Of a stretch of DNA of 64,000 bases, positions 33,025-42,283 are shown one piece after another. The stretch spans positions 1 to 64,000 of the forward strand of contig CAMCFA010000002.1 in assembly GCA_945873955.1 (NCBI GenBank). The letters run 5' to 3'. The translations under genes were made by a program, and so were the position numbers. The notes under the pieces were generated by a model that ran no database searches, was not told the DNA's origin, and saw only the letters and a list, made by a program, of their open reading frames with translations. Each line of letters begins with the position of its first letter. Within the stretch, counting starts at the first letter, position 1. This stretch comes from an uncultured Clostridia bacterium. GTDB taxonomy: Bacteria; Bacillota; Clostridia; Oscillospirales; Ruminococcaceae.

Positions 33025-35118
33025 TCAGACGTTGAACAGCAGTTCGTCGTAGGTCGGGAACGGCCAGTACTCCTCACCGACGATAGTTTCAAGCTCGTCG
33101 GCAACGGCACGCAGGCTCTGCATTGCTACGAATACCTCGTCGCAGTAAACCTTCGCCTGCTCAGGGATATCAGAGATACCCTGTGCCTTAACGATAGCGG
33201 CGTTCAGTACGTCGATCTTCTCGTTGAGGGAAACGGTCAGTGTGTTGACCTTATTTGCGATAGAAACCTCGACCGCGGGATCTACTCCGACAGCCTTCTT
33301 GCTTGCTGCAATGTCGCAGATGTCCTTAGCGTACTTCATGACAGCCGGGAGGATCTCGGTCTTTGCCATGTCACTGGTGGTGAGCGCTTCAATATTGATT
33401 GTCTTGGAGTAGTTCTCGTAGTTGATCTCCTGTCTTGCGTGCAGCTCGACCTCGCTGTATACGCCGAACTTGGTGAACAGCTCAACAGACTTCTTGTCGG
33501 TAATGCAGGGAACAGCAGCCACGGTAGACTTCAGATTCGGCAGACCTCTCTTTTCAGCCTCAACAGGCCACTCAGCGCCATAGCCGTTTCCGTTGAAGAT
33601 AACTCTTCTGTGCTCCTTGATGGTCTTTACCAGCAGATCATGCAACGCAGTCTGGAAATCGTCAGCCTTCTCCAGCTCATCTGCGAACAGCTTGAGAGAA
33701 TCAGCAACAATAGTGTTAAGTACGGTGTTCGGACCTGCGATATTCAGGTTGGAACCGCACATTCTGAACTCGAACTTATTACCGGTGAATGCGAACGGAG
33801 AGGTTCTGTTTCTGTCGGTAGTGTCCTTCGGGAAGCTCGGCAGAGAGGACACACCTACGTTGAACATTGTGCCGCTCTTGGAGGTGTAATCAGTACCGTC
33901 AACCAACGCGTTCACAACAGCCTCCAGCTCTTCGCCGAGGAAGATAGAGATGATCGCGGGAGGCGCCTCGTTTGCGCCCAGTCTGTGGTCGTTGCCTGCG
34001 GAAGCAACGGACAGTCTCAGAAGCTCTGCGTACTCGTCAACAGAACGAATGATCGCAGCAAGGAAAGTGAGGAACTGCGCGTTCTCCATAGGAGAATTAC
34101 CCGGATCCAGCAGGTTCTGACCGTCGTCGGTGGACAGCGACCAGTTATCGTGCTTACCGGAGCCGTTGATACCTGCGAAGGGCTTCTCGTGAAGCAGGCA
34201 AACCAGACCGTGCTCCAGAGCGATCTTCTTCATCAGCTCCATTGTAAGCTGGTTCTGGTCGGTCGCGAGGTTCGCAGGAGCAAAGATCGGAGCGTTCTCG
34301 TGCTGTGCAGGCGCAACCTCGTTGTGCTTGGTCTTGGAGGTGATACCCAGCTTCCAGAGATGCTCGTCCAGATCCTTCATGTAGTCGGAAACTCTCTGCT
34401 TGATAGAACCGAAATAGTGATCCTCAAGTTCCTGTCCCTTAGGAGCGGGAGCGCCGAACAGCGTTCTGCCGGTGAAGATGAGGTCTTTTCTCTTGTCATA
34501 GGTCTTCTTATCTACTAAGAAGTACTCCTGCTCTGCGCCGACGGTAGCAACGACTCTCTTGGAGGTGGTGTTGCCGAACAGTCTGAGAATTCTCAGCGCC
34601 TGCTCAGAAACAACGTCCATAGAGCGCAGCAGCGGGGTCTTCTTGTCCAGCGCTTCGCCGGAGTAGGAATAGAATGCGGTAGGAATGTAAAGAGAACCGT
34701 CCTTTACGAATGCGTAGGAAGTCGGATCCCATGCGGTGTAGCCTCTAGCCTCGAACGTAGCTCTGATACCGCCGGACGGGAAACTGGAAGCGTCAGGCTC
34801 ACCCTTGATGAGCTCCTTGCCCGAAAACTCCATGATGACAGTGCCGTCGCCTGCGGGAGAGATAAAGCTGTCGTGCTTTTCAGCGGTGATACCGGTCATC
34901 GGCTGGAACCAGTGGGTGTAATGAGTTGCGCCCTTTTCTATCGCCCAATCCTTCATTGCGCTTGCAACTACGTCGGCAATGCTGCTGTCCAGCTCCTTGC
35001 CCTCGGCAATAGTCTTTTTCAGCGTCTTGAAAACGTTCTTCGGAAGCCTCTGCTTCATCGTTTCCTCGTTGAATACGTCAACGCCGAACTCCTCAACTAC
35101 GTTAAAATGTTCTGCCAT
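33025..35118 (-). CDS. glnN: Glutamine synthetase type III
   Basis: 697 residues, the length of the GSIII family and far longer than GlnA (about 450). It joins ammonia to glutamate with ATP in the cytoplasm. Diagnostic segments include the GSIII N-terminus ([17 protein letters not shown]), [10 protein letters not shown] for metal binding, [48 protein letters not shown] and [14 protein letters not shown]. The C-terminal region ([17 protein letters not shown]) is the GSIII-specific helical tail. The start follows AAGGAGG. It stands alone with its own promoter and terminator, next to an amino-acid ABC transporter on the same strand. Confidence 0.96.
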   Translation of the reverse strand: MAEHFNVVEEFGVDVFNEETMKQRLPKNVFKTLKKTIAEGKELDSSIADVVASAMKDWAIEKGATHYTHWFQPMTGITAEKHDSFISPAGDGTVIMEFSGKELIKGEPDASSFPSGGIRATFEARGYTAWDPTSYAFVKDGSLYIPTAFYSYSGEALDKKTPLLRSMDVVSEQALRILRLFGNTTSKRVVATVGAEQEYFLVDKKTYDKRKDLIFTGRTLFGAPAPKGQELEDHYFGSIKQRVSDYMKDLDEHLWKLGITSKTKHNEVAPAQHENAPIFAPANLATDQNQLTMELMKKIALEHGLVCLLHEKPFAGINGSGKHDNWSLSTDDGQNLLDPGNSPMENAQFLTFLAAIIRSVDEYAELLRLSVASAGNDHRLGANEAPPAIISIFLGEELEAVVNALVDGTDYTSKSGTMFNVGVSSLPSFPKDTTDRNRTSPFAFTGNKFEFRMCGSNLNIAGPNTVLNTIVADSLKLFADELEKADDFQTALHDLLVKTIKEHRRVIFNGNGYGAEWPVEAEKRGLPNLKSTVAAVPCITDKKSVELFTKFGVYSEVELHARQEINYENYSKTINIEALTTSDMAKTEILPAVMKYAKDICDIAASKKAVGVDPAVEVSIANKVNTLTVSLNEKIDVLNAAIVKAQGISDIPEQAKVYCDEVFVAMQSLRAVADELETIVGEEYWPFPTYDELLFNV

Positions 35119-35227
35119 GTCCCTTTTCCTCCTTGATATTATGTGTAGATTCTAAAAAACAAAAAGCGCTCCGGTGCAGACAGTTAGCCTGCTATCCGAA
35201 ACGCCGTTGTTTCTTGATTACATTTAT

Positions 35228-35256
35228 ATTTTATCCGAAAACCGCGTTTTTGTCAA
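35228..35256 (-). promoter_or_regulatory. Promoter of glnN
   Basis: On the minus strand TTGACA (35251-35256), a 17-base spacer and TAAAAT (35228-35233), leaving a 5' leader of about 100 bases. Upstream of it a 7-bp inverted repeat GCATTGT/ACAATGC (35288-35294 with 35304-35310) is a possible regulatory site. No known riboswitch is evident in the leader. The 35119-35433 gap holds nothing else of note. Confidence 0.7.
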
Positions 35257-35354
35257 TCGCATATATACACAAATTGATTTTATTTACGCATTGTTTTTAG
35301 TACACAATGCACAAAAGCGTCGATTTTTGCTGAATAAAACCCCGGAACAACTTT

Positions 35355-35388
35355 CAGCCTGTACAGGGTCAACGACCTATACAGGCTG
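35355..35388. terminator. Hairpin between the ABC transporter and glnN
   Basis: CAGCCTGTACAGG (35355-35367) pairs with CCTATACAGGCTG (35376-35388), one mismatch. It lies downstream of the ABC ATPase gene and probably ends that operon, although the T-run on that side is poor; on the plus strand ATTTTA follows. Confidence 0.6.
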
Positions 35389-35433
35389 ATTTTACTGTTG
35401 ATTTTGCAGGATTGGTTCGGGAATATTGCAAAT

Positions 35434-36231
35434 TTATCCAGTGATGTTTTCCAGCGACTTTTCGAGGAACGAGATAGTCTTTTCGCTCTTGGGATTGCCG
35501 AACACCTCGTCCGGGGTGCCGTATTCCTCGATAACGCCGTCCGCCATGAATATCACCTTATCGGCGGCGCTGCGGGCGAAGCCCATTTCGTGGGTGACGA
35601 TTATCATCGTCCTGTCGGAGCTTTTCAGCTCGCGAATCACCTTCAGTACCTCCCCGGTAAGCTCCGGGTCAAGCGCGGAGGTCGGCTCGTCAAAGCAGAG
35701 TATCACAGGCTTCATCGCCAGCGCGCGGGCGATAGCCACACGCTGCTGCTGACCGCCGGAAAGCTCGCAGGGGTAGTTCATCAGCTTGTCTGAAAGCCCC
35801 ACCGACGCGAGTATCTGACGCGCGTTCTCCTCTATTTCCTTGCGTATCTGGATCTTTTCTGCGCGGGAGAGCTTCTTTTCGCTCTGGTCAATACGCATAA
35901 GCTCCGGCGCAAGGCAGACGTTCTTCAGCACCGTGTACTGCGGGAACAGGTTGAACGACTGGAACACAAGCCCGAAATGCAGGCGCTTTTCCCGTATCTC
36001 CCGGTCAGAGTACTTCTGCTCAGCGTTGAAAAGCTCCTCCCCCTCCAGCACAATGCTCCCCAAATCCGGGGACTCAAGAAAGTTCAGACAGCGCAGCAGG
36101 GTGGTCTTTCCGCTGCCGGAGGAGCCGATTATCGCCAGCACCTCGCCCTTTTCCATTGAGAAATCTATGCCCTTTAACACCTCGGTTTTCCCGAAGCGCT
36201 TGAAGATGTTCTTAACCTCTAAAAATGCCAT
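35434..36231 (-). CDS. Polar amino-acid ABC transporter ATP-binding protein
   Basis: 265 residues, GlnQ/ArtP-like. Walker A GSSGSGKTT, Q-loop (GLVFQSFNLFPQYT), signature LSGGQQQR, Walker B VILCFDEPTSALDPE and the H-loop in VTHEMGF are all intact. It powers uptake of polar amino acids with the permease and binding protein encoded upstream on the same strand, 12 bases after the permease stop. Slightly longer than a minimal GlnQ (about 240), owing to an insertion around residues 72-125 (SDREIREKRLH and KKLSRAEKIQIRKEIEE). The substrate cannot be fixed; Gln, Glu or cystine are typical. Confidence 0.93.
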   Translation of the reverse strand: MAFLEVKNIFKRFGKTEVLKGIDFSMEKGEVLAIIGSSGSGKTTLLRCLNFLESPDLGSIVLEGEELFNAEQKYSDREIREKRLHFGLVFQSFNLFPQYTVLKNVCLAPELMRIDQSEKKLSRAEKIQIRKEIEENARQILASVGLSDKLMNYPCELSGGQQQRVAIARALAMKPVILCFDEPTSALDPELTGEVLKVIRELKSSDRTMIIVTHEMGFARSAADKVIFMADGVIEEYGTPDEVFGNPKSEKTISFLEKSLENITG

Positions 36232-36243
36232 ATTGCACCTCCG

Positions 36244-36891
36244 TCAGCCCTGATAGTAGTTCAGCTTCTTCTCTGCGAGATTCAGCAGCACTGAAAGAAT
36301 GCCAGAGAACAGCAGGTAGAACGCGCCGACATAGAACAGCGGCCAGATTATGGACTTCAGCGCAACAATGGTTTCGGCTGCCTTGACCAGCTCCACCACC
36401 GCGATAACTCTGGCGAGGGAGGTGTCCTTTACCAGAGTGATTATCTCGTTTCCCATAGGAGGCACAATGCGCTTTATTACTTGAAAAAGCACTACCTTGA
36501 AGAATATCTGCGTCTTAGTCATGCCGAGGACCTGCCCCGCTTCGTACTGTCCCTTCGGTATGCTTTCGATACCGCCGCGGTATATCTCCGAGAAATAGCA
36601 GGCGTAATTGATGATGAACGCGATAATTACCGCCACCAGTCTGGGCAGCGCCTTAGCTCCGAAAATAAGCCCCGGTCCGAAGAACACCAGAATTATCTGG
36701 AGCATGAGCGGAGTACCTCTGATGATCCACACGAAGGTCTTGAACACCCACTTTATGGGTTTTACCTTCGACATAGAACCGAGGGTGATGAGCAGTCCCA
36801 GCGGGAGCGCGCCGACCAGCGTTATGCCGAATATCATCAGTGTTGTCAGAAATCCGTCTGCAAGCTGCGCAGTTACTTCAAGAAATGACAT
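36244..36891 (-). CDS. Polar amino-acid ABC transporter permease
   Basis: 215 residues with about five membrane helices, of the His/Glu/Gln/Arg/opine (HEQRo) permease family. It contains the family segment FVWIIRGTPLMLQIILVFFG and the EAA loop that contacts the ATPase (EAGQVLGMTKTQIFFKVVL). The start follows TGAGGTC. A stem-loop lies between it and the binding-protein gene, which can lower its expression relative to the binding protein. Confidence 0.92.
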   Translation of the reverse strand: MSFLEVTAQLADGFLTTLMIFGITLVGALPLGLLITLGSMSKVKPIKWVFKTFVWIIRGTPLMLQIILVFFGPGLIFGAKALPRLVAVIIAFIINYACYFSEIYRGGIESIPKGQYEAGQVLGMTKTQIFFKVVLFQVIKRIVPPMGNEIITLVKDTSLARVIAVVELVKAAETIVALKSIIWPLFYVGAFYLLFSGILSVLLNLAEKKLNYYQG

Positions 36892-36920
36892 TTTATGACC
36901 TCATATCGTTATTAACAATT

Positions 36921-36944
36921 GGGTGGGGCGAAATCGTCCCACCC
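36921..36944 (-). promoter_or_regulatory. Intercistronic stem-loop
   Basis: GGGTGGG/CCCACCC (36921-36927 with 36938-36944) with a 10-base loop, between the binding-protein stop and the permease start. It lacks a T-run, so it more probably stabilises the upstream mRNA than terminates it. Confidence 0.6.
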
Positions 36945-36964
36945 TTTGGTTTCATACGGATAAA

Positions 36965-37840
36965 TCAGTTGAATGCGTAAACGTCTGCAAGATCGTACTT
37001 TTCAGCGATCTGCTTGAGAGTTCCGTCAGCTACCAGCTCGTCGATAGCCGCGTTGATCTTTGCGAGGGTCTCTGTATCCTCCTTGCGGAGTCCGATTGCG
37101 TATTCCTCCGGCTGAAGCTCAACGTTTTCAACGATCATCAGGTCGGAATAGTCGGTGTCAGCGCCGATAGAAGCCTTAGCCATAACGTAGTCGATAACGC
37201 CCAGCTCAACAGTGCCGGACTTTACCTCCAGCAGAACGTCCTTCTGTGCGGAAGCGCCTATGAACTCGTTCTGGGACAGAACCGCGTCTGCCTCGATAGC
37301 GGACTGACCTGCGGAACCGCTCTCAGCCGCGCAGGAAGCGCCTGCCATAGACTCGATATCCTTGTACTTGTCGGCGTTGTCAGTCTTGATAACTACGACC
37401 TGCTTGTTTCTGATGTAGGGGGTAGAGAACGCCATGTTCTCCTTACGCTCCTCGGTAACGGTCAGACCGTTCCAGATAGCGTCGATAGTCTTAGCGTTCA
37501 GCTCGATCTCCTTCTTGTCCCACTCGATCTCCTGGAACTTTGCCTCAACGCCCAGCTTCTCGCATACAGCCTTGGTGAACTCGGTCTCGAAGCCGATCAG
37601 CTCGCCGTTCTCGTCGAAGTAGTTCATCGGCTCGAAGTAGGTGATACCTGCAACGAAAGTGCCCTTGTCAGCTATGTAAGCCCAGTCGCCGCCCTCGGCG
37701 GAGGAATTCTCAGCACCCTCGGCTGCGCTTGCAGGCTCGGAGCTGCTGTCATTGCTTGATGTAGTGGTGGACGCGCAGGAGCAAAGACCAACGGTCATGA
37801 TACCTGCCAGCAGCATTGCTGCGATTCTTTTGATCTTCAT
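36965..37840 (-). CDS. Amino-acid ABC transporter substrate-binding lipoprotein
   Basis: 291 residues from the ATG at 37840 (GGAAAGGAA upstream); 18 extra upstream codons have no ribosome site. Lipoprotein signal with lipobox GLCSC, a Ser/Ala/Glu-rich linker (about 25-50), then a family 3 periplasmic-binding fold: FVAGITYFEPMNYFDENGEL, GFETEFTKAVCEKLGVEAKF, AIWNGLTVTEERKENMAFST and the C-terminal KINAAIDELVADGTLKQIAEKY. It presents amino acids to the permease encoded downstream. First gene of the three-gene operon. Confidence 0.93.
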   Translation of the reverse strand: MKIKRIAAMLLAGIMTVGLCSCASTTTSSNDSSSEPASAAEGAENSSAEGGDWAYIADKGTFVAGITYFEPMNYFDENGELIGFETEFTKAVCEKLGVEAKFQEIEWDKKEIELNAKTIDAIWNGLTVTEERKENMAFSTPYIRNKQVVVIKTDNADKYKDIESMAGASCAAESGSAGQSAIEADAVLSQNEFIGASAQKDVLLEVKSGTVELGVIDYVMAKASIGADTDYSDLMIVENVELQPEEYAIGLRKEDTETLAKINAAIDELVADGTLKQIAEKYDLADVYAFN

Positions 37841-37904
37841 TTTCAGTGTTTCCTTTCCGAAATAAATATCTGTCTGGGTGACTGCGGTATGCAATCACTT
37901 TAAT

Positions 37905-37933
37905 ATGATAACACAATTAAGCGGTTTTGTCAA
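37905..37933 (-). promoter_or_regulatory. Promoter of the amino-acid ABC operon
   Basis: On the minus strand TTGACA (37928-37933), a 17-base spacer and TATCAT (37905-37910), 64 bases upstream of the start codon. Confidence 0.7.
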
Positions 37934-37988
37934 CCTCGCCGGGGCTTGCACTTTGATGAATTTCCGCGGTTTATTCGGCGGTTTTTCG

Positions 37989-38690
37989 TCAGTTTGACCG
38001 CCCCTGCCCGTAATATGCGTTCGCCCCGTGCTTTCTCAGATAGTGCTTATCCAGAAGCTCCTGCTGCATGGGCGGGATATCGGGATTCATCATCTGGTTA
38101 TGCCATGCCATGAACGCCAGCTCCTCAAGCACTACCGCATTATGCACCGCGTTGTCCGGGTCTGTACCCCATGTGAACGGACCGTGGCTGTGTACCAGCA
38201 CCGCCGGAATGTCCGCTGCGGACTTCCCCGCAAAGGTTTCAACTATCACGTTTCCGGTTTCCCGCTCGTATTCCCCGGCGATCTCCTGCGGGGTCATCTT
38301 GCGGGTGCAGGGGATCTCGCCGTAGAAGTAGTCGCCGTGGGTTGTCCCCAGCGGCGGTATTCCCCTGCCGGACTGCGCGTAGATCGTCGCCCAGCGGCTG
38401 TGGGTGTGGACTACTCCCCCCAGCTCCGGGAATGCCCGGTACAGCACAAGGTGGGTCGGCGTATCAGAGCTGGGATTGAGTGCGCCCTCAACCCGCCCGC
38501 CGGTTTCAAGCGAAACCACCACCATGTCCGACGGCTTCATCACGCCGTACTCCACGCCAGAGGGCTTGATGACAACCAGCCCTTTCTCCCGGTCTATCCC
38601 CGACACGTTGCCCCATGTGAATGTCACAAGCCCGTACTGCGGGAGCTTCATGTTCGCCTCGTAAACCTTTTGTTTCAGTTCTTCAAGCAT
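37989..38690 (-). CDS. araD: L-ribulose-5-phosphate 4-epimerase
   Basis: 233 residues, class II aldolase fold. It interconverts L-ribulose 5-phosphate and D-xylulose 5-phosphate. Family segments: [35 protein letters not shown], the zinc ligands in [14 protein letters not shown] with [10 protein letters not shown], and [12 protein letters not shown]. The length is normal. It is the last gene of the nudix-asparaginase-yitT-araD run, and the ribosome site GAGGTAAAAA overlaps the yitT stop. UlaF- or SgbE-type epimerases are close relatives, so the exact sugar pathway is open; no other arabinose genes are nearby. Confidence 0.9.
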   Translation of the reverse strand: MLEELKQKVYEANMKLPQYGLVTFTWGNVSGIDREKGLVVIKPSGVEYGVMKPSDMVVVSLETGGRVEGALNPSSDTPTHLVLYRAFPELGGVVHTHSRWATIYAQSGRGIPPLGTTHGDYFYGEIPCTRKMTPQEIAGEYERETGNVIVETFAGKSAADIPAVLVHSHGPFTWGTDPDNAVHNAVVLEELAFMAWHNQMMNPDIPPMQQELLDKHYLRKHGANAYYGQGRSN

Positions 38691-38698
38691 TTTTTACC

Positions 38699-39604
38699 TC
38701 ATTTCCCCGCGGCAGCGGTCTCCTTTTCGCTGTCGTGGTTTGCGCTGAATATGTCAGCAACTTCGTTTATCGTTATGTAAGCGGAGGGGTCGATATCGTG
38801 GACGATACTCCGCATTTTACCTATCTGGAAGCGGTTCAGCACGAAGTACAGCACCGTGCGGTCAGTGCCGGAATATCCGCCCTTTGCAGGAATTTCCGTT
38901 ATACCAGTGCCGAAAGCGTCCCCAAGAGCCTTCACTACCTCGTCGGGGCTTACCGTGACTATCAGCGCCGCCTTTGAACGGCTGATACCCTCGACGATGT
39001 AGTCCAGCGTTTTCAGCGCCGCATAGTATGCCACGATGGAATACAGCGGAAGCACCCAGCTAGAGAACACGAATCCGCAGGTGACATAGAGGATAATGTT
39101 GTAGATCATCACGAACGTACCCACCGTCATGCCCAGCCGCTTTGAGAAAATGACCGCCAGCACCTCGATACCGTCCATAGCGCCGCCGAATCTCACCGCG
39201 AGACCGCTGCCCACGCCGGAGATTACCCCGCCGAACAGCGAACACAGCACCAGATCGTTTTCCGCAAGCGGCGACGCCAGCGAAACGTCCAGCGGCAGGA
39301 TATCCGTGATCAGCCACGAACCCAGAGAATACATCGCCACCGCCCATGTCGCGTAGATCGTGAACGCCAGCCCCTGCCGCTTCAGCCCGTACAGGAACAG
39401 CGGGACATTCAGCGCCAGCAGGAACACCGACAGCGGCAGATACTCCGGCGTGAGATACGCCAGCAGCATTGACGTGCCGGAAATTCCGCTGTCGTACAGG
39501 TTTACAGGCATTAGGAACATCGTTATACCGAACGCATTGATAAAGCCCGCGACAGTCAGCATGATAAAATTCAGCGGTTTCAGTTTTCTCAGTTCGTTCT
39601 TCAT
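38699..39604 (-). CDS. YitT family membrane protein (DUF161 plus DUF2179)
   Basis: 301 residues from the ATG at 39604 (GGAGG at 5 bases; the longer frame begins at a TTG without a site). Five or six membrane helices fill the first 200 residues (GFINAFGITMFLMPVNLYDS, VRFGGAMDGIEVLAVIFSKR). The C-terminal 90 residues are the DUF2179 cytoplasmic domain (GISRSKAALIVTVSPDEVV, GGYSGTDRTVLYFVLNRFQI). YitT proteins are common in Firmicutes; their transport role is not established. Tightly spaced with ansA and araD. Confidence 0.88.
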   Translation of the reverse strand: MKNELRKLKPLNFIMLTVAGFINAFGITMFLMPVNLYDSGISGTSMLLAYLTPEYLPLSVFLLALNVPLFLYGLKRQGLAFTIYATWAVAMYSLGSWLITDILPLDVSLASPLAENDLVLCSLFGGVISGVGSGLAVRFGGAMDGIEVLAVIFSKRLGMTVGTFVMIYNIILYVTCGFVFSSWVLPLYSIVAYYAALKTLDYIVEGISRSKAALIVTVSPDEVVKALGDAFGTGITEIPAKGGYSGTDRTVLYFVLNRFQIGKMRSIVHDIDPSAYITINEVADIFSANHDSEKETAAAGK

Positions 39605-39623
39605 CAAGTCCTCCAATTCTTCC

Positions 39624-40589
39624 TTAGTTTCCTCCTCCGAGGAAAAGTGCCTTGAAATCCTCGGCGCTGTAAGAATAAGCCAGCGCCCACATTGCCCGCA
39701 TGACCGCGTATTCCGTAGTCATGCCCTCGGCGGGAATGACCCCGGCATTCAGCGCGGACTGCCCCACCTCATATACCGTGAGGTCGCAGCCCCCCGCGAA
39801 CACCTGCGTTGTCATAATGACCCTCACACCGCAGGCGGAAAGCTCCTCCAGCGCGTGTGCAAGCTCACCGCCGCCGTAGTCCGGGACGCCGCCCAGCCCG
39901 AAGCCCTCGACTATCAGCGCGTTGACGTGCACCCCGTAATCATGCACCATTTCCGCGGAAATACCCGGCGTGAGCTTCAGCACCGCCGCTTTGCAGTCCA
40001 GACGATTGTAGAATACCGTGCCGCTGTCCGGAAGCTCCTGCCCCGCTTGGCAGAATTCCTCCAGCGTGAATTCGTCGCGCCCCTCGCCGTAGAATCCCCG
40101 GAACGCGTCAAAGTCTTTGGTATGCACCTTTCGGGCAGCGTTCCCGGCGATCACTCTCCCGCAGAAGCTCACCCAGACTCCAGCCCTGCCCCGCTCCGCA
40201 CAGCGTAAAGCGTCCCGGAGATTCCCCGGAGCGTCGCTGCCGTCGGAGTTCATGGGGAGCTGCGAACCAGTGAGGATCACCGGCTTTGAGGGGTTCTGTA
40301 TCAGGCAGCAGAGCGCCGCCGCGCCGTAAGCCATGGTATCCGTTCCGTGGGCTATAACGAACCCGTCGTACTCCTGCCAGCCGTCCCGGATCACCGCCGC
40401 AAGCTGCACCCAGTGCTCCGGGGCGAGGTTAGTGCTGTCCAGCGAAAACGGCTGAATTGAGTGTACCTCGACCTCCGGAAGGTCTATCCCCGAAAGAAGC
40501 GTTCCCGCCGAAAGCTCCGGCATTAAGCCGCTGTCGGTGGGGGCGCTTGCTATCGTGCCGCCGGTGGCTATAAACAGTATTTTTTTCAT
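39624..40589 (-). CDS. L-asparaginase
   Basis: 321 residues starting at the ATG at 40589, whose A is shared with the stop of the Nudix gene (TGATG), so translation is coupled. A longer in-frame extension to 40841 only shadows the Nudix gene. Both catalytic triads are recognisable: the first Thr in FIATGGTIAS, and HGTDTMAY with the later Lys region (LTGSQLPMNSDGSDAPGNLR). The length and cytoplasmic form (no signal peptide) match AnsA-type asparaginases, which deaminate asparagine to aspartate and ammonia. Confidence 0.92.
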   Translation of the reverse strand: MKKILFIATGGTIASAPTDSGLMPELSAGTLLSGIDLPEVEVHSIQPFSLDSTNLAPEHWVQLAAVIRDGWQEYDGFVIAHGTDTMAYGAAALCCLIQNPSKPVILTGSQLPMNSDGSDAPGNLRDALRCAERGRAGVWVSFCGRVIAGNAARKVHTKDFDAFRGFYGEGRDEFTLEEFCQAGQELPDSGTVFYNRLDCKAAVLKLTPGISAEMVHDYGVHVNALIVEGFGLGGVPDYGGGELAHALEELSACGVRVIMTTQVFAGGCDLTVYEVGQSALNAGVIPAEGMTTEYAVMRAMWALAYSYSAEDFKALFLGGGN

Positions 40590-41059
40590 CAGATGACACC
40601 TCTGCGTTTTGCTTCCTCGAACAGCTTCGGCTGTATCTCCGGGTAGGTAAGCTCCTCCGGCAGGCCGTCGGTGAGGACTACGCGCTCTATTTCGCTGTGC
40701 AGCTCCCCGAACGCGGAGATCTCCGCATAATACATCATGCCGAAGCTCTCCTCCCCGGTGGAGTTCACCCGGTTCTTTCCCGTCACTGAATACACGCACA
40801 CAGGACGTATCACAAACCGCTGCGCGCCGGTCTCCTCGCAAAGCTCCCGCTTTGCCGCCTCGCGGACAGATTCTCCCGGCTCTATGTGACCGCCGGGTAA
40901 TTCAAGAGTGGAACGCTCCCGGTGCTTGCAGAAAACGAACTTCCCGCCGGATCTCGCGATAATCACCACGAATTTCAGCTTATCGCCGCCGTTTTCGCCG
41001 ATAGAGCTGACTGAGTCGTAAAATCTGACCTCTAACCTGCCTTCCTCACCGTTTTCCAC
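40589..41059 (-). CDS. Nudix hydrolase
   Basis: 156 residues from a GTG at 41059 preceded by GGGGAGG at 7 bases; an ATG 27 bases further upstream has no ribosome site. The Nudix box is complete: GHIEPGESVREAAKRELCEE plus TGA (G-x5-E-x7-REL-x-EE-x-G). The substrate, some nucleoside diphosphate linked to another moiety, cannot be predicted. First gene of the operon running to araD. Confidence 0.88.
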   Translation of the reverse strand: MENGEEGRLEVRFYDSVSSIGENGGDKLKFVVIIARSGGKFVFCKHRERSTLELPGGHIEPGESVREAAKRELCEETGAQRFVIRPVCVYSVTGKNRVNSTGEESFGMMYYAEISAFGELHSEIERVVLTDGLPEELTYPEIQPKLFEEAKRRGVI

Positions 41060-41090
41060 ATAAACACCTCCCCAACGGTATGCCAAAAAT

Positions 41091-41171
41091 GCAAAAAAGC
41101 ACCGGACAAGCGCGCCGCAATAAAGCGCAACCTACGCTATTGCAGTGAATTTCGTGCCGATCCGGTGCTTT
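41091..41171 (-). terminator. Terminator after spoVS
   Basis: AAAGCACCGGA (41096-41106) pairs with TCCGGTGCTTT (41161-41171); the 54-base interior can fold further. On the minus strand the stem ends in six T. It separates spoVS from the Nudix operon. Confidence 0.65.
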
Positions 41172-41185
41172 AATTCCAGCCAGCC

Positions 41186-41446
41186 TTACCTCGGCTGAAC
41201 TATAAATTTCATAGCTGTCCTTTCGTCGCCGTCGATATCAACGGTGGTGAATGCCGGTATGCAGATGAGGTCTACCCCCACCAGCGCCATATAGCTTCTG
41301 GCAATAGCAATGGACTTCACAGCCTGATTTGCCGCGCCTGCGCCTACCGCCTGAACCTCGACCTCGCCGTTCTCTCTGATGACTGCGGCGATAGCGCCAG
41401 CCACCGACTTCGGAACAGAATGTGCCGATACCTTTACGATTTCCAT
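41186..41446 (-). CDS. spoVS: Stage V sporulation protein S
   Basis: 86 residues, exactly the SpoVS size. The sequence is highly characteristic: KVSAHSVPKSVAGAIAAVIR, VEVQAVGAGAANQAVKSIAI, FTTVDIDGDERTAMKF. SpoVS is an Alba-fold-like small protein needed for spore coat and cortex stages in Bacillus; it also occurs in bacteria that do not sporulate. Placed directly after ymdB, as in Bacillus. Confidence 0.95.
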   Translation of the reverse strand: MEIVKVSAHSVPKSVAGAIAAVIRENGEVEVQAVGAGAANQAVKSIAIARSYMALVGVDLICIPAFTTVDIDGDERTAMKFIVQPR

Positions 41447-41500
41447 AATGTCACCATTTACTGCCCCTGCGGGCAGCCCTTTCGGAATATTTTGTCCTGC

Positions 41501-42280
41501 TCACACAATTATCTGTCTGTATCTTTCTATTGAACGGCAATTGCCGGTCTTTACGTCTATATCCAGCAGTACGCCGTTTAATTCTATATCGCCCTCGGCG
41601 AATCTGTGCCGCTTCGGGTAGTACGTCAGAAAGCGCTCTATAATGATGTCCTTCTCCACGCCGAGGATAGACTCCTTCGGACCGGTCATGCCGACGTCGG
41701 TGATGTACCCGGTGCCGTCAATGACCTGCTCGTCTGCGGTGGCGACGTGGGTATGCGTCCCCAGCACCGCCGATACACGCCCGGCGAGGTAATACCCCAT
41801 TGCTCGCTTCTCAGAGGTGGCTTCTGCGTGGAAGTCCACCAGCTTAATTTTCGCGTTAACAGCGTCAACGCTTTCAAGCAGCCTGTCGGCGCAGCGGAAA
41901 GGATTCTCCAGCGGCTGCATGAAGGTAGTTCCCAGCAGGTTTATCACCGCTATGGAATACGCACCCTTGTCCAGCACGCACACTCCCCTGCCTATGACGT
42001 CATCGCCGTAGTTCGCGGGGCGAATCACCGTTTCGCAGCGCTCCCACTCGTCCTCCATTGTTTTCTGGCGGAAGCAGTGGTTGCCGGTGGTTATCACGTC
42101 CGCGCCGGCGTCGAATAACATCGCGGCGGAAGCAGGATTTATGCCGTTTCCCTCCGCGGAATTCTCGCCGTTGACTATGACTATCTCAGCGCCCAGCTTA
42201 TGCTTTATTGCGTGAAGCTCCCGCTGGAGCGCCTCGCAGCTTGCCCTGCCGACAACGTCGCCGATAAATAGGATATTCAT
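41501..42280 (-). CDS. ymdB: YmdB-family metallophosphoesterase
   Basis: 259 residues. Metal-binding motifs are all present: GDVVGR at the N-terminus, VNGEN, TGNHCF, VDFHAEATSEK and GTHTHVATAD. The family hydrolyses 2',3'-cyclic nucleotides and in Bacillus influences the choice between motility and biofilm. It lies 3 bases downstream of purA and 55 bases upstream of spoVS; ymdB-spoVS order is conserved in Firmicutes. Confidence 0.93.
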   Translation of the reverse strand: MNILFIGDVVGRASCEALQRELHAIKHKLGAEIVIVNGENSAEGNGINPASAAMLFDAGADVITTGNHCFRQKTMEDEWERCETVIRPANYGDDVIGRGVCVLDKGAYSIAVINLLGTTFMQPLENPFRCADRLLESVDAVNAKIKLVDFHAEATSEKRAMGYYLAGRVSAVLGTHTHVATADEQVIDGTGYITDVGMTGPKESILGVEKDIIIERFLTYYPKRHRFAEGDIELNGVLLDIDVKTGNCRSIERYRQIIV

Positions 42281-42283
42281 GTA

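Noticed and set aside
33439-34518. 359-codon plus-strand frame opposite glnN
   Set aside because: Shadow of a strongly biased gene; the composition is not protein-like and glnN motifs are unambiguous on the other strand.
35119-35227. Glutamine or other riboswitch in the glnN leader
   Set aside because: No conserved riboswitch core could be recognised in the 100-base leader.
40590-40841. N-terminal extension of the asparaginase gene
   Set aside because: The extra 84 codons lie over the Nudix gene in another frame; the ATG at 40589 is coupled to the Nudix stop and begins a standard asparaginase.
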